Origin: Meloidogyne chitwoodi
Lineage: Eukaryota > Nematoda > Chromadorea > Rhabditida > Meloidogynidae
NCBI GenBank assembly: GCA_015183035.1
Contig: JACZZP010000008.1
Location: forward strand, 2,108,001 to 2,172,000
Length of the DNA stretch: 64,000 bases
Reading direction: 5' to 3'
Shown here: piece by piece, positions 12,290 through 23,273 of the stretch
Layout: each line of letters starts with the position of its first letter
Position numbering within the stretch: the first letter of the stretch is position 1
Notes under the pieces: generated by a model
The model's input: the letters and a program-made list of their open reading frames with translations, nothing else
Databases searched by the model: none
What the model was told of the DNA's origin: nothing
Position numbers and translations under genes: made by a program

Positions 12290-13165
12290 TTAAACAGAAA
12301 TTAAACAAATCAGAATTGTAAAAACCAGAAAAATCAGAATTTTACAAAACAGAAGTTAAACATCGGAAAAATCAAAATTGTAAAAAATCAGAATTGTAAA
12401 AAACCAGAAAAATAGGAATTATAAAAATCAGAAGAATCAGAATTTAAACAAAAGAAAAATCAGAATTGTAAAAAACAGAAAAATCAGAATTCTATATAAA
12501 CATCCTTGTGAGTTAGAGAATACTAAAATACGAGAGAGTATTCTCTATTTAATATTTTTAAATTCCCAAAAAAATAATATTATTGCCTTACAATTAGAAT
12601 ACATATTTTTAAATAATTTTTAAATAATCATATTTTCAATCTCAATTTAAAAAATAAATAAAAGCTAAGGATTTGAAAAAAAATATTTTATCCAAACAAT
12701 TTAAAAAAAATAGTCAAGCCGATTATGCAAATTTATATCAAAATACATCCCCAACCAACAAAAGACGGAAAATAATAAAAAAAGAAAGGAAAATCTTTTA
12801 TGATTTTTTATGTTTGACTGGTTAAAATAAAATTTAATATAAAATTTAAAAATAAATAAAAATTAAATAGGAGATGTGTCTATATGTCATTAAAATATAG
12901 CAAATACTCTCTTATATTTTAGTACTCTCTATCACTCCAAGCGGATATCTCTAACAAATAATTCTGATTTTGTAATTTTTACAATTCTAATTTTCTGAAT
13001 TTTACAATTCTGATGTTTTTGATTTTTACAATTCTGATGTTTCTGATTTTTACAATTCTGATGTTTTTGATTTTTACAATTCTGATGTTTCTGATTTTTA
13101 CAATTCAAATGTTTCTGATTTTTACAATTCTGAATTGATAATATTTTAAATTAAAATTCTGATTT
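12290..13165. repeat. Composite foldback with minisatellite arms
   Basis: The left array (12290-12490) repeats a unit like AAAATCAGAATTGTAAAAAC about every 23-26 bp. The right array (12962-13165) repeats the reverse complement, like TTTACAATTCTGATGTTTCT. Inside them lies a further inverted pair: GAGAATACTAAAATACGAGAG at about 12515-12540 faces CTCTTATATTTTAGTACTCTC at about 12905-12935. The whole is a foldback of about 875 bp with an AT-rich loop. No coding potential seen. Confidence 0.7.
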
Positions 13166-13697
13166 TTTACAAATTAAAAACAAATAAAATTTTACCCTTA
13201 CCTATGTCCATATATTCGCAAAAACAAATTTCCTTTAAATTAAACCCTCTCATCTCGTTTTTTCCTTATTTAATGATTAAATTAAATTTCTTGAAAAATC
13301 ATATTCTCTCCAAATATTAAAATTATATGTAAATATATATTTTTAAGAGTATTTTGTCAAATTATAATTTTATTTATTTCTTTTTCTTCCTTTTCAACAC
13401 ATTTTAAACAAAAAAAAATTATTTTTTATTTTTTCAACATTTCTTAAGATTAATGGGTTAAAAAAAAATAAATTACTTTTTTTTTGTATGACAATAATAA
13501 TATAGCACTTTTTTTTTGACAGTCATATCCTCTCTCTTTAGGCCAATAAACATTCCCTTTCTTCACCCAATAATTTTTTCTTTTTCTTTAAACCCAATAA
13601 TTTTTTGGATGATTATTATTTGTTTGTTTTTGAAAAAAGCTTCATGAGCCATAAAGAATTGTGTTTTTTATTTTCGGAAATTAAAAAAAATATTTTT

Positions 13698-13765
13698 AAT
13701 GGCCATATATTCGCAAAAAATATTTTCATACTAAAAATTTTATTCTGCGAATATATGGCCATTAA
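13698..13765. mobile_element. Short TTAA-flanked foldback element
   Basis: A near-perfect terminal inverted repeat, TGGCCATATATTCGCA / TGCGAATATATGGCCA, separated by about 30 bp and flanked on each side by TTAA. A lone half-site with CCATATATTCGCA lies near 13209. Read as a miniature element using TTAA target sites. Confidence 0.55.
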
Positions 13766-14556
13766 ATAATTTTCAAATAAAATTCCTTTCTTTCTCTTAA
13801 CACATTTTTTTCCATTTATGGACAAAAATCTAACACAAAAATTGGCACAAAAAAAAACTGCTAAAAATACCAATTTGTTCTTTTTTTTTTCTCTATTTCC
13901 GGGCGAATAAATAAATAAATAAATATAGATAAAAGGAAAGATAAAAATTGGGGAAATTAAAAAAAAATCTAAGAAAATAAATTGGCTATTTTTTTTTAAA
14001 TTTTGAGACATTCACGCACAAACAGAAAAGGTAATAATAAAAAAATAAAAGACATTTTTTATCCTACACTTAAAATAAATACCGACACAATAAAAAAATG
14101 CCAAAAATTTATTATAAAAAAATTAAAAAAAAAACAGAGAAAAAAGAAACAAAAAATTATGGTAACCCCCAACCTTTTCTTTAAAAAAATAATATATTAA
14201 TATTACATACCAATATATTAAAATTATGTATAACATAAAATAATACCATGAAATCTTTAATTAAAAAAAAAATTATTTAAATTAATTAAGAAACACAAAA
14301 GTTATGGCCAAAAATAAAATCGAGAATATCGTCTGACTCAAAATGCACCACCAATTTTTCCCTCTCAATATTAGATACTAATATTAAAACTTTTTTTCTC
14401 TAATTCTCTAAAAATTTATTTTCTCACTCTCTCTATTTTTCTCTTATTGAATATACAAACTTTTTTCTTTATTTTTCTTATGAGAGATAAAACAAATCAG
14501 AATTAATTTAAAACAAATCAGAATTAATTTGAATAAATAACCAGAAATTGTCTAGT

Positions 14557-14654
14557 TTAAGTGCATACCCCATTTATTCGCGGGAAAATATTTTAAAAAT
14601 TAATGAAAAATAAAATATATATATTTCTTGCGAATAAATGGGGTGTGCAATTAA
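14557..14654. mobile_element. TTAA-flanked foldback element, related to the one at 13.7 kb
   Basis: Terminal inverted repeats GTGCATACCCCATTTATTCG and, at the right end read on the minus strand, TTGCACACCCCATTTATTCG, each bounded by TTAA. The core CCAT(A/T)TATTCGC is shared with the 13.7-kb element, suggesting one family. Confidence 0.55.
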
Positions 14655-15469
14655 ACAAGCCTTAAAAATAACCCCAACTTTTTTTTTTTTTTCTCCAACA
14701 ATTATTCTTGACTTTTTATTCCCCCAAGAGAAATTTTTTAATATTTTTTACACTACTTTTTCCTAAATATTTATTCTTTTCACACTACTTTTTGTCTCCT
14801 CCTTTTTTACTTCCCATGAGATTAAAAAAAATAAAAAAATTTATTCAAAGGGTCATTTTCTTTAAAAAAAAAAGTGTTGTCAGCACTTCTCTTACCCTCA
14901 TTTTTTGACATCTTTTTTTTTTAAGTTTAAAAAATATCAAACTTTTTATTTTTATTTTCCCTCCCATGAGGAAATTTTTTCTGTCCTCATAAATTTTTTT
15001 TTTTAATTTTTTTGACTTAAAAATATTCTTATATTTTTTTTTTGATAAAAATTGTCAGCACCTTCAACTCTTCTTTTTATTTTTCTTAATATTTCAACTC
15101 AAAAATGACTTTTTTTATTTTAAAAAGGTCAAAACTTTTTTCGTTGTGTCATCTTTTTTTATTAAAAATAAAAACAAAACAAAAATTTAAAAAAAAAAAG
15201 AACTAACCGGAAAATTAAAACAAAAAAAATAATAATAAATTCTAAAAATATTCTATCAAATTTTCAAAACAATCTTTTTGAGTATAAAATTACTAGAGTA
15301 ATTATATTTATGGCAAAAAAACAAAAAAGTCTTTAATATTTCTCTATTAAAAAATAATATATTAAATATATCTGGTTATACATACATACTTTTATAAAAT
15401 TAAAATAAAATTAATTTAAATAATTTTCTCTCTCTGCGAATATATGGCGCCTTTTTTAAATAATTTATT

Positions 15470-15645
15470 TACTAATTAATGTGTACGTGTATAACCAGAA
15501 GAAATATATATAATTAAAGAGAGAGAAAGAGTGTGACATAGAGAGAGTATTATTAATTAATGTGTACGTGTATAACCAGAAGAAAATATATATAATTAAA
15601 GAAAAAGAGAGAGAAAGAGAAAGAGTGTGACATAGAGAGAGTATA
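15470..15645. repeat. Tandem duplication, two units of about 85-90 bp
   Basis: Both units begin ATTAATGTGTACGTGTATAA and continue through CCAGAAGAAA, AT-rich sequence, a GAGA-rich run and GTGTGACATAGAGAGAGTA. They are nearly identical except for an expanded GA run in the second. Confidence 0.85.
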
Positions 15646-15884
15646 TATGAGACAATAATAATAAAATAAAAAAAGAGTACTAGAGACACTAAACAAAATC
15701 TAAAATAATTTTTTAAAATAAACAAAAAAAAAATTTAAAAAAAATGGCAGTTGAATGAAGGCAGTGTGTGATATTTTTTTCAATATAAAAAAAAATTATA
15801 AAAAAAGTAGAGTCCTAAAAATTTTTTTTTCTAATTATTTTTATAAAAAATCTAAAAAAAATTTATTATTATTAACAATAACAT

Positions 15885-18637
15885 TTAATAATATACCTCT
15901 TTAAACCCTTCTTCTTTAATTTCATTATTATTATGGTTAATTAATAATCCTAATATTTGTTGAATATTTTTTGTATTATTATTTATTGTTGTAATATTTT
16001 GTTGATTAATTTTTGATGATTCTGCTGATAATATTGTTGTTGTTGTTGTCCATAATGATGATTGAGAAGAAGAAGAAAATTTAATATTATTATTATTAGG
16101 TGATTGTAGAGGAAGAGGAACATTTGAAAGTAAAGGTAAAGGAACATTAGAAGGTAAAGGTAGAGGAACATTTGAAAGTAGAGGAAGAGGAACATTAGAT
16201 GGTAGAGGAAGAGGAACATTTGAAAGTAGAGGAAGAGGAACATTTGAAAGTAGAGGAAGAGGAACATTTGAAAGTAGAGGAAGAGGAACATTAGCTGGTA
16301 GAGGAAGAGGAACATTTGAAAGTAGAGGTAAAGGAACATTTGAAAGTAAAGGTAGAGGAACATCATTACAAGTAGTAGAAGAACAATTAATTGAAGTAAT
16401 AATTCCCTTTCTCTTATAATCATTATTATTATTATGTGTAGAAGAAGATGAAGAAGAAGACTGTTCTTCTACTAGGCTATTTTTAATTTAAAAATATATT
16501 TTTTTTTTAAATATATTTTATTCTAACTAAAAGGACACACAGACCAAAAATTATTAATTATTGCCAAAAAATTAATTAAAACCTTTTTTTCCTTTCTTTT
16601 TCTTCTTCTTTTTGTTCTTTTTCTTCTTCCTCACAACACATAAAACGACGTCTACGTTGTTTTGTAAATAAAAGTTGATGATCCGAAATTGTTTTTCTTC
16701 TTTTAAATAAATGTATTGAATTATTATTATTTGTTGTTTTTGTATTATTATTAATTGAAGAATCTGTTGTATTTCGTCTTCTTATTTTTCCACAACCAAA
16801 AAGTGTAGCATGCATATTTATATTTAAAGAATGCCTATTTCTATAAAAATTAAAAATAATATTTAAATATAGGCGGAAATCCCCCCTATAAACAGAGGGG
16901 AAGTAAAATTAAAATAATAATATTTAAAAAGATAGCTTAAAATCTTCTTAAAATATTTATACAAGGAGATTAAATGTGTCAAATAATATTTAACCCCCAA
17001 AAATTGTTCCAATTATATACAAGTAATTTAAAAAAATAAAAAAAAAAAACCTGCTACGACGTGAAGAAAATGCTCTATCACAACCACTAATAGTACAAAA
17101 ATGAATTTCTTTGAGATGAACAGCACTATTGTGTATTTTTAGAGCTCCTTTATCGCAATAAGTCTTTCAAATATTTAAATTTATATAAAATAAAATAAAA
17201 AATAAACCTTTAAACAAATTGGACATTGAACCCTTCTTTTACCACTATTATTAATATTATTAATTCCAATATTATTATTACTTGAAGAATTTGTTGTTTC
17301 TCCTGTTGTTGACAAAGAAGATGATGATCTTCGATAAAAATTAATATTAGTATAATCAAAATAAATTTGTTGTTGTTGTTCATCTTCTTTTTGTTCATTT
17401 TTAATTAATTCTTCATCTTCTTCTTCAAATAAAAGTTGTTTATTAGTAATAGTTTCTTCTTCTAAATCTGTTATTTTCTTTAAAATAAAAAAATTAATAA
17501 TAATATTTTAATACTAACACACAACAAGTAATTTTTAATTTTAATTTATAAAAAAAACCTCATCATCATCAACTCCTCCACCATTATTATTTACTGAAAC
17601 ACAATTATTATCACGACAAAGTTGTTGTTCAACTTCTTCTTCTACACAATTTTGTTGTTGTTGTTTTTCCTTCTTCTTTTGTTGTTGATGATTTGTTATT
17701 AGTGATGATGATTTATTTAATAATAATAATTGTTGATTATTATTATTATTTTGTTCTTCTACTACAACAATATTATTATTATTTGTTTCATTAATTGTTG
17801 AAACTTTAAAATAAAAATATTAATTTAAAAAATAATTAATTTAAAAAATAAACCTTGTCCAATATATATTTTAAATTTAAAAAATAAATATAATATTCAA
17901 AAAAAAACCTCCTCCTCCTACTCCTCCCCCAGACATTACAAGTGTCAAAAGATTATGTAAAGCACATTGCCTTAATTGTCCAATTAATTGTGAAAATTCT
18001 GGTGACAAAAGAAGAGCTGCTGATTGTAATAATTGAATTTCTAAATGAAGAGGAACACATTGCCATAAACCAGTTGAATAATTCTAAAAAAATTTTTTTT
18101 TTTAATTTTAAAATTTTTTCTAAAAAATTCTATCTTTTCTACGCGTTTTTACAAAAAAATAATTTTTTGGTTAAGTGGAAGTATTCTAGGTTTTGTGGGA
18201 GAAAGGTTGCGGGTTCGAACCCTTTCAGCTCCCAACATTTTTATTTTATTATTTAAACCTTTTAAAACATTTTTAAAAGAAAAATAAAATTTTAAAAATT
18301 AAAATTTAATTAAAACAAATACCAAATAGCCTCTTTGATAGTCTAAAACGGTCCATCCACAGTTTAAAAGTAAAATTTCAATTTGCTGGGTAGACAAATG
18401 TTCAAAAACTCGATCAATTAAAATCTTTTAAAAAAAAAATAAAAATAATAATAAATTAAAAAAAACCTTTAATCTAACAGGAATAGCATGAAATCCTTTT
18501 AATAAAGCAAACAATAAAGGAGATAAACGTTGTGCTAATAATAAAGAAGAATTTTGGGGTAAATTAATATTAATAAAATTATTATTTAATTTTTGTTGTT
18601 GTTGTTGAGAAGAATAAATATTATTATTATTACTCAT
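15885..18637 (-). CDS. Basonuclin/disco-type C2H2 zinc-finger protein, copy 2
   Basis: About eight exons from [15 protein letters not shown] to a tail ending EGFKEVYY. The N-terminus holds the basonuclin-type conserved region: [17 protein letters not shown], then [19 protein letters not shown] and [14 protein letters not shown]. Asn/Gln/Glu-rich linkers follow. The paired finger is [34 protein letters not shown] and [14 protein letters not shown], with a slightly degenerate SLNINMHA in place of SANPNPKLH. A Lys/Arg/Glu-rich segment comes next. The C-terminus contains an eleven-unit repeat of LLSNVPLP encoded by a 24-bp minisatellite at 16104-16367. It is probably a nuclear DNA-binding regulator and keeps more of the basonuclin N-terminus than copy 1 does. 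One intron contains a tRNA-like sequence. Confidence 0.82.
16104..16367 (-). repeat. 24-bp coding minisatellite (VPLPL repeat)
   Basis: Eleven units of about 24 bp, consensus on + GGAACATTTGAAAGTAGAGG AAGA. In the coding frame each gives LLSNVPLP with variants LPSNVPLP and LPANVPLP. All units keep frame, so copy-number change would not break the protein. Confidence 0.9.
18166..18236 (+). other. tRNA-like sequence in an intron of zinc-finger gene copy 2
   Basis: Box A TGGTTAAGTGG and box B GGGTTCGAACCC, antisense to the host gene. TGGGAG pairs with CTCCCA around the T-like arm, but no full cloverleaf forms. Confidence 0.5.
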
Positions 18638-21069
18638 TTAATTATAATTAAATTGAAAAAAATAATAATAAAAAAAATAAATTTACTACAAAATAATAAA
18701 AAAAAATTTAATAAAATTATTCAGAAAAATAATTATTTTTAAACAAACAATTTTTTGACATTTTTTAAAAAATTAAAAAAAAAAATGAATCAACACAGAA
18801 GAAGAAAAAAAATGATTGGAAAAATATATAAATAAATATATTGTGTTAAAATATTTAAAAAAAGGTGATAATATATTATATTTTTACCCCTTTATATAAA
18901 AAAAGTTTAAAAAAATAAATTGTTCTAGAAAATTTTTTTTTTCTTAACTAAAAGCTTTTTTTTTATTCAGATCAAAAAAGCTTTTATTTTTTTTTGTTTT
19001 TATTTTTATTAAAAATACAAAATATATGATGACCTTTTCTTTTCTCTCTCTTTTGGCTACAAAAACAACTCTCTTTTTCACAAAAAAAAAAAATTAAAAA
19101 AGATTAAAACATAAAAATATTATTTAATACAAAAAATAATAAAACAACATAACACACAAACAAACAAAAATAAAATGATATGTGCTCATATCCAGACATT
19201 TGGTCAACACAAATATTGCACGACATTTTGTCCAAACAGCAAAAAATCATAAGCTCGGTTAAATGAAATGTGTAGTTTGTTTTTTTTTTGCTGTAGTGGC
19301 GAAATGTCGTGCAATTTTGTTTGACCAAAAATGTTCCTACAATGTGCTTTATATATTTCTTCCTTACAAAAAAAAATAAAATAATTTTTTTTTTATCATT
19401 TTTCCCCTTTTTTTAATGTCACCAATACATAAAATAATTATTATATATATATATATTTTTAAAGGAGTAGAAAAAATAAAAATCACACAACAAAATAAAC
19501 AAAATTTCTTAAAAATAAAATAATAAATATTTTTTTTAATAAAAAAAAATATTTAAAATTGATTATTAAAAATATTTATTTTATTTTGTTTTTTTTTTAT
19601 AAAAATATCTTTTCTCTCCTACTCTATAAGACATTTTTAAATTAAATTTAAATTTTTTTCTTAAAAAAAAAAATTTAAAAAATTAAAAAAAAACAAAAGG
19701 ATTGAAGAGTTCTTTTATTTAGCTAAATAAAATATTGACACATTTAATATAAATTAATTAAAAAAAATAAATAAATAAAGTATTTGTAAAATATAATAAT
19801 TTGTGTGAACCTTTTCTCTCTCTCTCTCTGATCTATTTTTTCAAAAGTCACACAATCATTTATTTATTTATTTAATTATTTTACCGCCCATTTTCTTCTT
19901 CTCGTCCCTAAAAAATGTAAAATTTGTCCTCTCCCAAATTTTCTACTTATTTTTTTTATTCACCTTTTTTTCTCTTAGTTTTCTCTCTCTTTTTTAACCT
20001 CTTCTTCTTTTTTTTTCTTTACTAAAAATAAATTTATTATTAGTGATCTAATAATTCAATATAATTATTTTTATTTTTTCCGTCACCTTATTTTTACTTT
20101 TAACCCAAAAAAAAAAAATCTATTTTCTTTCTTTTTCCGCCTTTTCTCTCTCTTTTTAAACGTGTCTAAGAAAAAAAATAAATAAAATTAATTTTCGTTA
20201 GAATTATGTCGCATCAATTCTTCAAAACTTTTTCTTTTTAGCACAGCAAACAATTTTCTTTTCAAATTTTCTTAGAAAATAATAAATAAATAAAACATTT
20301 TTCTTTTTTCAAAAAATAAAAATATTTTAACAACACTCTCATCTTTTCCATGAAAAATTCTTTTTTTTTTTTAACCAACTTCTTCTTTTTATCCCCTACA
20401 AATGTCATTTTTTTAAATAAAATAATTTCTCTCCACACTCTCTTAAATTATCTTTCTCTCTCTTTTCAATGAAAAAAAATTTTTTTCATTTTTTACCTTT
20501 ACTTTTTTTTTTAAAAATAAACTTTTTTTTATATTTTTTAGCGACAATTGTTTTATTATTATTTTGTCTATGTCATTTTGCTAAATTTTTAATAATAAAA
20601 AAGAAGTGTGTGTGTACTTTTATTTTTTTTTCTTTTCTTTAGCCTACGCATTAAAAATAAATAAATAAATAACCTTTTCATCAATTGTTTTTCCATGAGC
20701 GTTTTTAATAAAAAAAAAATACTTTTCTTTCTCATCACTTTTAGAAGAAAACAAAGAAATGCAAAAATAATAATAATATTGGAGATAAAAAAAAATAAAA
20801 AAAAAAATAATTTTTTTTTAATACTTACAGGTTAAATAATCTCCTAATTATTTTTTTTCAATTAAAAAAATAAAAAAAAAAAATTATTTGGTTAAAAATT
20901 ATTTTAACCAAATAATTAATATATTAAAAAAAAGAATAATTTATTATTTAAAAAAAAGTATTTTTTCTCCTTTTTATTATTTAAATTTTTTAAAAACAAA
21001 TTTATTTTTTTAAAATAAAATATAATTTTTAACAAAAAAAACCTGCAAAATTTATTTTCTTTTTTTTCT
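18638..21069. other. Gene-free AT-rich stretch
   Basis: Long runs of A and T with occasional CT-rich patches (TCTCTCTCTC near 19812). Short reading frames are low-complexity and not conserved-looking. The only clear structure is the MITE at 19193-19336. Confidence 0.5.
19193..19336. mobile_element. Foldback MITE, copy 1
   Basis: Long imperfect terminal inverted repeats: left ACATTTGGTCAAC ... TTGCACGACATTTTGTCC ... CAGC, right GCTGTAGTGGCGAAATGTCG ... TTTGACCAAAAATGT. A second copy lies at 57341-57468. No coding capacity. Confidence 0.8.
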
Positions 21070-23218
21070 TCAAATTTTTGAAGAAGACTTATTCTTCTTC
21101 TTTTTTGATAATTTCTTCCTCTTTTTAATCATCATTAAATTTTTATTATTATTTTCTTCATCTTCTTCTTCTTCAATTATTTTTCTCTTCTTTTTTTTAA
21201 TTTTATTTTCTTCCTTTTCTTTTTTTTCTTCATTTTCTTCCTTTTCTTTTTCTTCATTTTCTTTTAAAATTTGTACTTTATCATCATTTTTATTATTATT
21301 ATTATTATTCTTCTTTTTTTCTTCTTCTTCCTCTTCTTTTTTTACTTTATTTATTTCATTTTTTATTTGTTCAATTTTTGTTACAACTTTACCCTTTTTT
21401 GATAATATTTTTTTTAATAATTCATTATTTAAAGGTTTTATATCATCATTACGTTCAAACTCATCTTTTTCTGTTGGATAGAAAATTTCTTTACCAGCTA
21501 AAAAAATAAAAATTTAGAAAAATAAAATAATTTTAATTTTAAAACTTGATTCTTCCAATGTTGTAACATTTCCATCAGCTCTAACTTTAACTTGTAATCC
21601 TTCTGGAAGTGTAGAACAATCTCCAATAATTTCTACAAGTTCTGGATCTTCTGGTAAATCAAATTTTACTTCATTTGGAGAGCCTTGAAAGGAATAAATA
21701 TTAAAAAAAAATATTTTAAAAATTGTCTTTAATATTAAAAAAAGAATTCCCTTGAAATTTCCCCTCAAAATCTATTCAAAAAATTAAAAAAAATAAAAAT
21801 TTAAATCAAAAATCAAACCAAAATCAACAAAAACAGGCAAAGAAACTTCCAAAGTTTGTATATAACAAGATCTTATATTTATTTCACCTCCTGGAAAATG
21901 TTGCAAAAGAGAATCCAAAATAGCAAAAGAATTTAATTTTAAATGTTTTAATTTTTGATTTAAATTTCCAATACTTAAAAAAAAGAAAAAATAATAATTT
22001 AAATTTAAAAAATTAAAAAATAAAACCGTATTGAAAGTGCATCATTCATTGGCATAAATAATATCAATGTTTGATTATAAGCTTCTTCAATTTTTTGTGA
22101 AAAATTTTGTTCAGATTTGATTAAAATTGGACGGCTAAAAAATTAAAATATTAAAAATTCAGAGGGGTCGAGGGTTCGAACCCGGTCAAGGGACGAATAA
22201 TTAATTTTTGGATTTTTAATCATAAAATTAGTTTAACAACTCCTTTTAATTTTAAAAATTGTCTTTCTAAAATTTTTAAATATATTCAAGTGGAAAGAAA
22301 CTCAAATTTAAGTTGAAATACAAAAATTGGGGGTCGAGGGTTCTAATCCGCTCAAGGGACAATGAATTAATTTTAGGATTTTTAATAATAAAATGTGTTT
22401 AACAACATTCTAATTTTAAAAAAATTCTCTTTTTAAATTTTTAAAAATATATTTTAACGAAAAAAGCTAAAAAATAAACCAAAAAAATAAAAAAAAATAA
22501 ACTAACTGTGCCGGCTTTTTAAAAAGTTTTCCCATAAAATATTCCACTTTTTTTGCCAATTTATAATCTACAAAAAATATATCATAAGTATTAGCAAGAC
22601 GAGCACGATCTTTGACATCGGTATATTCACGTTTTAATTGTATAAATGTGAAAATCTGAAAATTAAATTTTTATAAGCACTGATAAACTACTAAAAAAAA
22701 TGCCTTTAAATCTTTATAAAAATTCTAAAAACCCAAAACACTTTCAGAATGTTAAATAAAGAAAAACCTTTGTGTAATTAACTCCACAAATTAGACCATA
22801 TTTTTCTCGCAAAATTTCTTCCCATTCTTTAGCCTGTTTATCAACATCAGGATCAGTTAATGCCTTGCTAGAATGATCAAAATCAGGTAAAATAAGACAA
22901 ACAGAAGTATTTGAAGGATTTCTATCAGAATAAGGCAATTTACTAAAATTTAGAAAGAAATTTAAAAAATTAAAAAAATACACAAAAGTGCATTGACGTC
23001 CAGTGGTTTTAAAAAATGGTTTTTTGTATTTAATTGTCAAAAGAACATTCTTCTTTTGATCAGGAAAAAGAGGCAACTTTTTCTCATGTTTTTGCCCATC
23101 ATATTCTTGAAGAGAACGTAAAGCTTTTGGAATCTAAATTTAAAAAAAATAAAATTAAAAAAATAAAATTTAAAAAAACCTGAGATTTCAATTCAGAAGC
23201 AATTTCAGTATCAGCCAT
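21070..23218 (-). CDS. RSL1D1-like protein (ribosomal L1 domain, nucleolar)
   Basis: Starts MADTEIASELKSQIPKALRS and runs over about seven exons. The central region has the ribosomal-L1-like fold pattern of RSL1D1/CSIG and yeast Utp30/Cic1. Recognisable pieces are PHSDRNP-type text (KLPYSDRNPSNTSVCLILPD), YTDVKDRARLANTYDIFFVD, YFMGKLFKKPAQ and RSCYIQTLEVSLPVFVDFGS. The C-terminus is an extreme Lys/Glu/Asn-rich tail ending KKKKNKSSSKI, typical of nucleolar proteins. Expected role: ribosome assembly or nucleolar regulation. It starts 287 bp downstream of SDE2 on the same strand. One intron contains two tandem units of a repeat with a tRNA-like box B. Confidence 0.78.
22150..22485. repeat. Two tandem diverged units (about 165 bp) with box-B motif
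   Basis: Unit 1 has GGGGTCGAGGGTTCGAACCC and unit 2 GGGGGTCGAGGGTTCTAATCC. Both continue into a shared sequence: AAGGGAC, AATTAATTTT, GGATTTTTAAT and a GTTTAACAAC stretch. The units lie inside an intron of the RSL1D1-like gene. Confidence 0.75.
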
Positions 23219-23273
23219 AATTTGTTTGTTTGAATAAAATAAATTAAAAAAATAACATTAAAACGATAATAAA

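Larger units (their letters stand above)
13166..15470. other. Gene-free AT-rich stretch between the two zinc-finger genes
   Basis: Apart from the two TTAA-flanked foldbacks this stretch holds only homopolymer runs and short low-complexity reading frames with no recognisable protein. A further ATATTCGC-type half-site (GCGAATATATGGCGCC) occurs at about 15437. Regulatory elements for the flanking genes may lie here but none is identifiable. Confidence 0.5.

Noticed and set aside
12000..15880. Additional genes from short minus-strand frames at 13616-14011 and 15465-15725
   Set aside because: Low-complexity Phe/Lys/Leu-rich frames over AT-rich repeats, with no splice pattern or conserved motif.
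15983..16423. 146-residue minus-strand reading frame of repeated LFLYFQMF
   Set aside because: It is the wrong frame of the 24-bp minisatellite. The frame giving LLSNVPLP continues from upstream zinc-finger exons and is the coding one.
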